Translations under genes and position numbers: made by a program | The notes under the pieces: model-generated | What the model saw: the letters and a program-made list of their open reading frames with translations, nothing else | Databases searched by the model: none | Told to the model about the DNA's origin: nothing | Assembly: GCA_033439765.1 (NCBI GenBank) | Contig: JAULSN010000007.1 | Coordinates: 558,001 to 622,000 of the forward strand | DNA: 64,000 bases | Reading direction: 5' to 3' | From: Lasiosphaeria ovina | Lineage: Eukaryota; Ascomycota; Sordariomycetes; Sordariales; Lasiosphaeriaceae | Shown: positions 54,322-63,377 of the stretch, piece by piece | Position numbering within the stretch: position 1 is the stretch's first letter | Layout of the letters: each line of letters starts with the position of its first letter

Positions 54322-57243
54322 ATGGCTCTCGAGCGGGAAGACTACTATGCGTACGTCTTCGTCCAAGGGGACAAGAAGTACCGCTTCCTGCGCACCCTCG
54401 GCACTGGTGCCGAGTCGACGGCCCAACTGGTCGAGGATGTCGACACGCTCGACGTCCTGGTCCGCAAGGTCACAAACATCCGGCTAGACTGCCTGATTGA
54501 GGACATTGTCACTGGTGACGCCTTGGACCCGGACGAGGCTCTCGCGCGGGGACTCGTCACGACGAAGCCAACCGAGTTTCTTTCGCTGGGAGAGATGGCC
54601 AGGTGGGGCCCCAGGCCCGACCTGCCGACCCCGTACATTCCGGAGTGCTACTCGCACCAGTACATCCGGCAGCTGAACACAAAGGGTGTGGACAAGTACT
54701 CGTCTGTGTCATACTGGAAGCTGTATAACGGCGGTACCGCATGGGACTGCCTTGGGATAAACGAGAAGTTCAAAGGACTCTATTCGCCCATCGGCCGCAT
54801 GGTGTGGCAGGTTGCCGGTACTCTGAAGTACATGTTGGAAGCCGGCGAGTGCCCCATGTTCCACTGCGACCTCCACCTTTGCAACATCTTCGTCGACTTC
54901 GGCAGAGACACCAATTTGCCCGACTTCTACGTTGGCGACTTTGGCAGAGCCAAGATGAGGCCGCGGAACGAGGTGTGCAACGACAAATATGGCGACAAGG
55001 GTGTTTACTTGTTCGTCCACGACGTCACCCAGCTTGCCCACTTGATGAGGACGACTCTGGACTGGGTATGCCCCAGATGGGAGTCCACCATCCAAATGGA
55101 CGATACCCCTAGACCCGTTAAGGTCATCTGGGACGTTTGGATTGCGCTTCTGAAATCACAGTCGGAGTGGGACACTAAGCGGAAAGAGGGGATACCTGCA
55201 GTTCCGAATCTCGACGAGGTCATCAGCCTGGGCCACCAGCTCGAGGATCTGTGCCAGAAAGGGGGTGCGTGCGACGAGACGGACGGGGCACCTTGGGTAG
55301 AGTTTCTGACCTTTGTCCGGTGGGCAGCCGTCTACGAGGTCGGCATTCAAAGGTCAATGGAGATTGAGCGACAAACGAGGAGCGAAGCCCTTCACCCTCA
55401 CAACGTGGATTACTCGCCCAATCCCATCCCAGGCCCCTTCTACCTCTGCAAGCCTGTCTGGGTCCCCGTTGACAACCTGCCAAACAGCCGGCCTAATAAG
55501 TTCATCGATGACGCATCCAATCCTGACACAAACTCGACCAGGAGCTCAAGGAACTGGAGGGCACTGCAGTTTATACCTGCCCCGGAGCCGGAATACTCTT
55601 ACACGACAGCCGACATGACGAAAGCTCGCGGGGTAATCCTCGACAACAGCGTTGGCAGGTGGCTGTTCTCCAACTCGGACGAGCCGGCTAAAGTTGGCAA
55701 CCCCGAGGACAAGAAGGAGCCGGAGCCGGAGCCGGAGTCCGTGTTTGACGAAACAACGCCAGCTTTGTGGCAGGCTGTAAACGGTCAGACGACTCAACAA
55801 AACATGGACAGCGGGCTGGGAAGGTCTCCTGACACGCCGTACTTGCGCTCGCCCGACACGCCGTACTTGCGCTCCCCCGAGAACGAGGCAACTGCTCCGA
55901 ACGACCACGACGAGCTGAGATGCTGGAAGGAGATTGATCTCCAGAACGACAACATGCCAACAGCCGCGGGATCTCCCTACATACCAAAAGCCTGGCAGCG
56001 CTTGCAGGAGATTGATCTCCAGGATGATAACATACCTGCAGCTCCAGGATCTCCCTACATGCCAAAAGCCTGGGAGCGCTTGATGGAGGCTCGGACCCGC
56101 GCTGGCCTGGACGACTTGGCGCCCCCTGTGGACCAGAACACCGACAAACCACCTGCGGCACCTCAACCCAGCAACAACAGGGCAAACACGCCATCTAGAG
56201 CTTTGGTCCTTGCCCCGGACCCAGTCCCTGTCACGAAGAGAAGAACTCGGGCTCCAGTAGCTAGGCTACCCACCCCGTCAGCTCCAGCCTCAGCAGCTCA
56301 AGGACACACAGCCGCCTCCACCCGCATCCCGTCCCGGCTTGCTCCAAGCCGCGCCCCTGCTTCGACTGTGCCTCCCAAGAGACTCCCGGCTTCGACTGCG
56401 GCTCCCAAGAGGCCCCCAGCTTCGACTGCGACTCCCAAGAGGCTCCCGGCTTCCACTGCGGCTCCCAAAAAGCTCCCGGCTTCCACTGCGGCTCCCAAGA
56501 GGCTCCCGGCTCCATCCTCTGCTCCATCTACAGCATCGGCGAAACCCAAGGGAAAGCCGCCAGTCAAGCCCCCACCTGGTCCACCAAAGCCGCCAATCAA
56601 GGCACCGGCCAAGGCCCCGGCCAAGGCACCTCTCAAGGCGCGTCCCAAGCCGCCAGTCAAGACAGTCGCTTTCAAGGCACCGGCCAAGCCGCTCCCAAAC
56701 CAGCCGCCAACGCCAAAGCCTCGGCCGAGCACCCCCACAAGGCCTCGACCAAGCACCCCCGCCGCCCCGCCGCCTGCACCGAGCACTGTCGGCAGCACGA
56801 CTAGAAGAAGCAATTCGTCGTCATACGCGCCATCCGTCTCCAGCCCTTCTTCGACTGCGCCAGACACGGCCCTCTACCAGGGCGCGGTCTTCTCGGCCGG
56901 CCACTTCCGCTCGCCCCCGCCGCTGACCCCGTCTACGGCACAAGACTTTGAGGACGGAGAATTCGTCGGGCTGCTGCGGACCTCGCGTCAGATCCTGACC
57001 TCGGGAGCAGCACTCTCTGAAACTGACTGGCCCAGGGTGGCTGCGGCGTTCGCGACCCTCGAGAACGTGGCCGACGGGTGGATCGAGACGGTGCACCGCC
57101 ACCGCAACCTGCACGAGCTGCTGCACGGGCCCGGGTGCCAGTGCAGCCGTGGCAATGATGGCGAGGACACCGGCGTGTGGCAGATCGAGATCCAGGAGAT
57201 AGTGGAGAAGGAGCTGGCTTGGCGCCGTGGGCATGGTGTTTGA
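54322..57243 (+). CDS. Protein-kinase-like protein with long repetitive tail
   Basis: 973 residues in one exon from the ATG at 54322 (CCAACATGG). Residues 10-330 form a kinase-like fold: glycine-loop FLRTLGTGAES (22-32), a candidate ATP lysine Lys49 (VLVRKV), the catalytic loop HCDLHLCNIF with His181, Asp183 and Asn188, and DFG at 206-208. All key residues are present, so phosphotransfer is possible, although the lobes are divergent from ordinary Ser/Thr kinases. A repetitive region follows: PDTPYLRS twice, a 28-residue EIDLQ..GSPY.PKAW.RL unit twice, five ASTAAPKRLP-like decapeptides, and a Pro/Lys/Ala stretch ending near residue 810. A folded C-terminal module (about 880-973) has DWPRVAAAFATLENVADGWIE and ELLHGPGCQCSRG. 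Single-copy kinase domains with such tails occur among fungal cell-death and allorecognition proteins; the role here is unknown. Confidence 0.8.
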   Translation: MALEREDYYAYVFVQGDKKYRFLRTLGTGAESTAQLVEDVDTLDVLVRKVTNIRLDCLIEDIVTGDALDPDEALARGLVTTKPTEFLSLGEMARWGPRPDLPTPYIPECYSHQYIRQLNTKGVDKYSSVSYWKLYNGGTAWDCLGINEKFKGLYSPIGRMVWQVAGTLKYMLEAGECPMFHCDLHLCNIFVDFGRDTNLPDFYVGDFGRAKMRPRNEVCNDKYGDKGVYLFVHDVTQLAHLMRTTLDWVCPRWESTIQMDDTPRPVKVIWDVWIALLKSQSEWDTKRKEGIPAVPNLDEVISLGHQLEDLCQKGGACDETDGAPWVEFLTFVRWAAVYEVGIQRSMEIERQTRSEALHPHNVDYSPNPIPGPFYLCKPVWVPVDNLPNSRPNKFIDDASNPDTNSTRSSRNWRALQFIPAPEPEYSYTTADMTKARGVILDNSVGRWLFSNSDEPAKVGNPEDKKEPEPEPESVFDETTPALWQAVNGQTTQQNMDSGLGRSPDTPYLRSPDTPYLRSPENEATAPNDHDELRCWKEIDLQNDNMPTAAGSPYIPKAWQRLQEIDLQDDNIPAAPGSPYMPKAWERLMEARTRAGLDDLAPPVDQNTDKPPAAPQPSNNRANTPSRALVLAPDPVPVTKRRTRAPVARLPTPSAPASAAQGHTAASTRIPSRLAPSRAPASTVPPKRLPASTAAPKRPPASTATPKRLPASTAAPKKLPASTAAPKRLPAPSSAPSTASAKPKGKPPVKPPPGPPKPPIKAPAKAPAKAPLKARPKPPVKTVAFKAPAKPLPNQPPTPKPRPSTPTRPRPSTPAAPPPAPSTVGSTTRRSNSSSYAPSVSSPSSTAPDTALYQGAVFSAGHFRSPPPLTPSTAQDFEDGEFVGLLRTSRQILTSGAALSETDWPRVAAAFATLENVADGWIETVHRHRNLHELLHGPGCQCSRGNDGEDTGVWQIEIQEIVEKELAWRRGHGV
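56370..56515 (+). repeat. 30-bp tandem repeats in the kinase-like gene
   Basis: Five imperfect units coding for ASTAAPKRLP-type decapeptides, in frame, followed by shorter Pro-Lys-Ala units to about 56680. Confidence 0.8.
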
Positions 57244-58059
57244 GTGAGGAACTCAACTCCCTCGGCTTCTATCCCTTTTCCATTTCATGCTGATTATGAT
57301 TAATTATAGTCGCTGAAACCCCCTCCAATCCTCTTCAAGACGGAAGCACCGACCACGAGCCAAGTGGCGCGGGCGGTGTTTTCACAAATGAAATGGGGAA
57401 AAAGAAAGAAAACCCCCGAAAAAAAGAAACTCCAGAGTTTGGAGTTTGACTTGCGCAGATGCCGAGTGGCACGGCGCTCACGATGCCTTAGCCAAGGTAA
57501 GTATGTAATTCCCTTTGTCTCCGAGAGTCGAGTCCCCAAGGTAAGTACCAATCTATCAACATTTTTTGTCCCCATAACCCACGCAGTCCACTCTCCCAAG
57601 TTCAGACTAAGCTAGATATTAACAGTGAATATGTGAAGTAATTAAAACAGCGCCCGTAACAAAATACAGACAAGGTACCTTGGTAAATTAACAAGCAGCT
57701 CTTATCTACGTTTCCACGTATCCTCCTAGGGGTCTTTGGAACTGTTATCGCGGGGGCCACTCTCGGTATGGTAAAGTGCCGGATTTCAATGCAGCCACCC
57801 AGCGCCGTAACGGCAGTAGGCCTCACTACTTTAAATTACTTGATCTTGTGGAACTCGAAACCGCTCTCCGTTGGGAATAAAAATACCACTTAATCTCGAG
57901 CTGTTGGACCCGGCCGTTTGTCATCTCTTCACCACACACACCAAACCCCAAAATCTTCGAGTTTCGACTTCCAGTTTAACAACCCAATGACCTGACATTC
58001 ATCTAACTACCTAAGCACCTAGTATCCTTCGCTCACCAGCCCACGCAACAGCCTCCATC
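57244..58059. other. Intergenic, nothing recognised
   Basis: Between the kinase-like gene and the BTB-like gene. It includes two GTAAGTA words (57497 and 57540) that are not linked to any exon I can see. Confidence 0.35.
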
Positions 58060-58711
58060 ATGGTCCGTGCAAGCTGAAACTCTCCCGTTGAACGAAACCA
58101 GCTTCAACCTCACATTAGCTAACACACAACCCATGACACACACCTATTAGGCCTCCCATACCAGCCAACCAAGCTCGACAATCATCGCGGTCCAAGTCGC
58201 CGGGACCGAACACCATGTCGACATAAGCAAAATCCCCTATTTCGCCGCGCAGCTCCGCTTCGAGACCGCCGCCGGAACAATCACCACCACCTCCACCACC
58301 ACCAACAACAACCCACCTCAGCCCCCAAAATTGATTCACAACACCGCAATCCCCTTTTTCGACGCCATCAACCACAGCGTGCAGCACGGCCTCCGGCACC
58401 TATTCCGCCGCATGCCACTGCCACCGAACCTAGCCGACTACCAGGTCCTCTGCTCGACGCTCGACTACCTCCTCGTCGCCGTCATCCCTCACCACCAAAC
58501 GCTCAAGGACATCGTCCGCGCGCTGAAGACAGGCGACGACGACTACGACTGCGACGAGCGGCGGGAGATCCGCGGCGACAAGCGCGGCGCGCGCGACGCC
58601 GCCTTCCAGCTTCTATACCTCCTGCTCATGGGCATCGGAGTCGAGGAGGCGGACGGGACGACGGATGATGCTGGTGAGTCGGATGGTGGGTTTTCGTCGG
58701 ACTGGCCGTGA
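58060..58711 (+). CDS. BTB-like fungal protein with a start-codon-only first exon
   Basis: The reading frame 58151-58711 has no usable start of its own: a TAG directly precedes it and the next in-frame ATG is at 58409, inside conserved text. An ATG at 58060-58062 followed by GT and an 88-nt intron ending CTATTAG joins in phase, giving ATG|GCC and 188 residues. The donor GTCCGT is weak. The sequence reads like a divergent BTB/POZ module: VQVAGTEHHVDISKIPYFAAQL, then IPFFDAINHSVQHGLRHLF, YQVLCSTLDYLL, TLKDIVRALKTG and RDAAFQLLYLLLMG. This pattern recurs in ascomycete hypothetical proteins. BTB modules mediate dimerisation and ubiquitin-ligase adaptor contacts. The C-terminus is acidic. The function is unknown and the start is provisional. 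Confidence 0.55.
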
Positions 58712-58937
58712 TCACGTGGTTCAGATTGATGCCTGGTGAGATGATGAATGCACGGCTTGTGGTATGTGTGTGGCCTTGAGCGACAGGCTTATGAACTTGG
58801 GATACTACCAGGAATATCGGTCGTCTCTTTTCTGTCACCAATTGAACAGGGGAGAGGGAACTCTCTGGTGGCCCCAGGGTGTAGTGTTTACTGGTATGTA
58901 TGTACCATCTCGGCTTCACTGGCATCACATATCATGT

Positions 58938-59060
58938 ATCGAAGAGAGAATAACCCAACGCTCCAATCCTCGACCCGTGAGTGATCAACTTCAAGAACAC
59001 CTTAGCCGCGAGATAGTAGTAATGCCAGTCCACTATCTTGTTCGACATTCTCATCAGGCC
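58938..59060 (-). pseudogene. Diverged duplicate of the subtilisin gene 3' end
   Basis: Aligns by eye to about 59960-60085: shared words include CGCTCCAATCCTCGAC, CAAGAAC, CCGCGAG and CGACATTCTCATCAG in the same order and orientation. Many differences are G-to-A or C-to-T. Similarity ends just after CTCATCAG. It is a scrap of about 40 codons. Confidence 0.7.
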
Positions 59061-59298
59061 CCTGACAACTTGAGTCTTGAAGTGTCATGGTATGTTGGTG
59101 AAGCCACTCAGGGGCTAGATACTGGGCTTCCTGGTTGTCTTTCTGTTTTGCGTACAGCATACACTACTACTCGCAGCCTAGAGACTCTAATAACGGTTAT
59201 CAATACCACGGTTGGCTGTGGCTCCCCCATTACCAGTACGAATAGTGGTCCAAGAGCACGGGTGACGGGCTTGCCATACGGCTGATGGTTCATGCCGA

Positions 59299-59655
59299 AT
59301 GGTTCCCGTCCTGTCAAAACGCCACGAAAAAATCCCGTGGCAGAGGGGCGTGCAGGTTGCGTACGAGGCCGACCCGGGCCAGGATGTCGTGTTTGCGTAC
59401 CAGTTGCATGTAATTGCGCATGAAGGGTGGCGGAAGAAGGGGAGGGAGTTGGACGCGAGGGTTTACAAGACAAAGGCGGCGTTCTTGCACGAGGAGGATG
59501 GGAATGGAGAGGAGAGGGGTGAGGCGGTTGAGGTCGCGGTGGCGGTGGCGGATGAGGAGGATGTGAGGGCATTTGATGAGGATATGGCCATTACGGTTTC
59601 GGCTGCGACAGATGGAGATGATGAGTGCGTGTGTATCTCTTTTGATGAGGAGTGA
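59299..59655 (+). CDS. Doubtful small frame with acidic tail
   Basis: 118 codons. The first half (RGVQVAYEADPGQDVVFAYQLHVIAHEGW) looks protein-like; the second half is Glu/Asp/Val-rich. No family was recognised, and no upstream exon could be joined. It may be the 3' exon of a decayed gene in the 58.7-59.7 kb region or spurious. Confidence 0.25.
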   Translation: MVPVLSKRHEKIPWQRGVQVAYEADPGQDVVFAYQLHVIAHEGWRKKGRELDARVYKTKAAFLHEEDGNGEERGEAVEVAVAVADEEDVRAFDEDMAITVSAATDGDDECVCISFDEE

Positions 59656-59849
59656 GACCGTCAGGGACCACGAAGAGCATCTATGAAGTCCCCATACTAC
59701 TGCTCATATCTCTCCATCGTGCGTCCAATTGTCGCCCGTCTATGGTACTAAAGCTCATATCTCTTATATTTACTATGGCACGAATGCTCGAACCAAAAAA
59801 GGTTCGGCTAGTCACCGCTGGGTAGGCCGACAAGCAGCCGCAAAGCACT

Positions 59850-59917
59850 ACCTAACCCCTGACTTTATTATTTACAAATCACCACCTAACCCCTGACTTT
59901 ATTATTTACAAATCACC
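59850..59917. repeat. Perfect 34-bp tandem duplication
   Basis: Copies at 59850-59883 and 59884-59917 are identical, beginning ACCTAACCCCTGAC. It lies just 3' of the subtilisin gene. Confidence 0.9.
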
Positions 59918-59954
59918 TCGCCATTATCTCCCATTGTAACTCCATTAGATAGCA

Positions 59955-62873
59955 TCATTTATCATAGAGCGACCCACCCAGCGCTCCAATCCTCGACTCG
60001 TGGGTGTTTAGCTGCAAGAACGCCTCGGCCGCGAGGTAGCAATACCCGTCCATCATCTCCCTCGACATTCTCATCAGCATTTTGCGCATTCCCTCGACAG
60101 TGGCCAGTCCCGGCGCCCTGTTGCCCGCCATTATCCCGTCACGGCGATCGCCCAGGTACTTTTGCACGTCGTCCGCAAACAGCCTTGCATAGCCTAGCAG
60201 AATGCCCGCTCTCCCCGCCGCAATGGGCGTGCTCACCGACGTGCTAGAGCGGCACACTTCGACTTCGCCCTTGCTGTCGTTATTAGCACTCAGGCCGGCG
60301 CCCGGGACGTCCTGGCCCAGCGTCATGAAGCAGTCGCCGCTGCCCAGGTGTGCTCTGGGCGTGTTGTACCGCTGCAGCCAGCCCTTGTAGTCGGTGCCCC
60401 GGATCGAGATGACGTGCGGGTGGCTGGCCGGGAACATCTTGGCCCGGTTGCCGCCTTCGTTGGCGCCGGCGGCAAAGAACAAGATCTCCTGGTTCTTGGT
60501 ATGCAGGGCCTCGGACAGGGCATTGGTGATGGCGAGATTGCCGTCGGCGTCGGGCACCTCGCGCTCGAAGCCAAACGGCATGGAGATGATGTCGACGCGG
60601 TGCTCTTTGGACGCCCACTCTATGGCCTGCGAGGAATATTAGGGATTCCTTTTTTTTTTTTTTTCAGATTGGGGACAGAGAGAGAGGGAAAGGCAGCTTC
60701 CAGGGCAATATTGCTTGTCGAGTCGGCCAATTCGCTTGCATTCCGCGCGACACGGGCAACATAAATGTCGGCCGTGGGAATGACTTCCATAAGGAGCGAC
60801 AAGACATATGTTCCGTGGCCGTCTTCATCCCGGGCGTTTTGCCCGTTCTCTGTGGTCAAGTCTTTCCACTTCTGGATCCGGCGCCGGCGTGCCCCGTCGG
60901 TAAAGAAAGCCGAGGCTGGGTCGTAACCCGTGCCGAGAACGGCGATTCGGATCCGTGGGAGAGAGGGTTGGTTTCTGAATCCATCAAACAAGATCCTGGT
61001 GACGTCCGAAATCTGGATTCGGGGAGTCACTTGCGGGCATTTTGCCGCCTTGTATGCTCGGTGTCAGCTTGGCTTGAAGAGTTGGGACTCGGAAGGTTTA
61101 AATGTGCAACTTCAAGTGACGACACCTACCTTATCTGGACTTGATCCGCCGCATCCCCGGTGCTGAGAAATGAGGCTTTGGTGTCATGGCCTCTGGCATC
61201 GTGACTCCTTTTGCCCTCGTCCTGCCATTGGACATTTCCCGAGCCGTCAACCCAGCCCAGCCTCTCCAGCAACAGTTTCAGGGGGTACACGACCCTTCTG
61301 TCAACGATAGCGCGTCTTTCTTCCACAGCTAGGGCCCTACTGTGTCCTGTCGAAGTGGTCGCTTATGTGTCAAACAGCTTTGGACTGGAGCAGTTGTCAA
61401 GCACGGCCCTGCATGTCTGGCGCACTTCCTCCGATTGCATATTAAGCTTTGCCAAGGTACTACCCCGCCGCAGTGCTCTTCGTATATTGTTCAAGTCTGT
61501 ATTGATCCTCTCTTCGAGTGTTTTCGCCTCCATTTTGGTGCTCTGGGAAGCGGTAGCGGGATTCTTTTGGCGTGTTTCCCGCCCAATCTCAAAAAGCAGC
61601 GTGCCCAAGGCCAACAGACGAGGGTACCGGTGGACAACGGATTCACTTGGAGGGTGTTCTACCATGAGCAAGAAGGCATTGTTCTGACTGGCAGGCGGTA
61701 GTAGCGCATGATAGGGTCTCTCATCTAAGATCCGGGCACCATCGTCGTCACCGCTGCCATCTTCGTCATCCTCGCCACGACGCTCGTGGAAAAACTGGAC
61801 TGCTGTTTTCCACTGGACGCTCGTCCAGTCCGATTCGTAATACTGCCAGAAGGACTTGGCAACTAGATCGTATTTTTGGAGCGTGTCGGCGAGAGAGAGG
61901 CTCTGCTCATTTGCGATGTCGTCGTCGACCATGACGGAATCAGGTAGCTAGGACATCTTGGTGTTCTCCTTGGCTTGGAGGCATATCTTTGCGGTGCCGA
62001 GGCGCTTTTGGAGTAATGCGCAGAAATGCTTGGCGGATTTGGTGATGACGGTTGGCGCTGTGTTTGATCAGCGAACCCTACTCGTCCCGAACCCTGTAGT
62101 TGTTTTCTTTGCAGAACTCTGTCAGCACCGCTCCGTCTTGCGCGAAAGTGAAGGTCAACATCTACCTCGGGATTTGAAACTGAAGATGCCGCCATTCAAC
62201 GCCACATGTCGAGTCGCTGTCGAGGAAGGTAAAGTAGCTCTTGACGTGGCCGTTGTTGGGCCCATTGACGCCAGAGCGTCGTGGGTTGATTCGCCACGTG
62301 CTCTTTGGCCCACTGTCTGCCGAGATATCGCTGGAGACGAAGGCCTTCAGGCTTGTAGATATCATGGCGACAATACCTGAGTCTTGTCCAGTCCCCCTCG
62401 ACGTCAGGGCACTTATTCTTGGAAACTGTGGAGTTTTCTCGTCAGACTGAAATTTTGAATGGATTGAGGATGGTACTGCGTTGTTGCTGGTCAGAAATTT
62501 TGAATTGGGGGCCAAAGAACGAGGAAGGTTTGTCGTACGTACCAGGAAGGTGGAGAGATGTTCAAGGCCTCCCAAGAACTGGTAGACCCTTCCGGAGCCC
62601 CAGTTATGGTCATTCATCTCGTCATAGTCAAACGACGCACCCAGAAGATGGGCTGCCAATTCTCCCAGGATTCTGCTCAACGGCCTTTTCCACATGTTCC
62701 GCGAGATTTCCTTTGCTTCCTCGGCAGCCAGCGTGGCAGCGATGGGCAACTTTGTTTGCGGACTCCTTTGCGAGCTCCCACATAGCGGTCGTCTCCAGGT
62801 TGGCGGCCGTGGCGCTTGGGCGCATGAGATGTGGTGTTGTTGGTGATGTGCTGACCAACGAAGTGGCGGTCAT
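59955..62873 (-). pseudogene. DUF7580/subtilisin (S8) gene, decayed
   Basis: Pieces of one large minus-strand gene. The 5' part (61933-62873) is in shifting phase, with WKRPLSRILGELAAHLLGASF-like helices. 61366-61932 carries the DUF7580-type block SQNNAFLLMVEHPP...YPRLLALGTLLFEIGR, ends at a TAA at 61363, and continues in frame (LAVEERRAIVDRRVVYPLKLLLERLG). 60626-61030 and 59955-60626 carry the peptidase S8 domain: IRIAVLGTGYDP, DEDGHGTYVLSLL with the His, FFAAGANEGGN at the oxyanion Asn, and STSVSTPIAAG with the Ser. The Asp of the usual DTG is Gly here. The last intron (60627-60697) would start GC rather than GT. DUF7580 plus S8 is a known fungal architecture linked to NLR-like cell-death systems. 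With a nonsense codon, phase breaks and a lost catalytic Asp, activity is unlikely. Confidence 0.6.
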
Positions 62874-63377
62874 GGTGGCGGAGAGTTATACCTGCGCCAT
62901 CGTCGTGAATTGGCCGCTAATAACAGCCGTTGGAGCTTTCGACAAGCATGGAAATGAAGCTGTACCTAATTAGCAGTGATGGTAGAGCCTCAACTCATAA
63001 TGCTACCTCAAAGTTCAGCGTCAGCATCTCCCAACTTCAAATTTGCTTGGGTTGATATAGATTAGACCTCAGAAAATGAATTAGTCCTGGATCGTACATT
63101 GCAGAACACGAAGACACACTGGAGATTTAGATATACGCGGTCTATTTACTATTTACTGTGGCGTCTCTCTAAAGCAAAGCCATCGTCCAGACAGACTATC
63201 GTGTTAGTCATGTTCGTCCGCTATAGTCATTTGCCAGAAATCTTTCCGCCCACAAGTATCCGCGTCTCCAGTATCCCATCATAGTGAAGAACAACATAAC
63301 ACAAACAACACAAGTGCGTGAACCATCTCATTGAGATATCCCAACCTGTCGCAAAACCTTCCAGGCCCGTTGAGACG
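62874..63377. other. Intergenic, nothing recognised
   Basis: About 500 AT-leaning bases between the protease relic's 5' end and the end of the helicase gene. No feature seen. Confidence 0.4.

Larger units (their letters stand above)
58712..59954. other. Intergenic region with a duplicated protease fragment
   Basis: Contains a decayed copy of the 3' end of the neighbouring subtilisin gene (58938-59060), a 118-codon plus-strand frame at 59299-59655 of doubtful reality (WQRGVQVAYEADPGQDVVFAY, with an acidic tail) and a perfect 34-bp tandem repeat. Confidence 0.5.
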
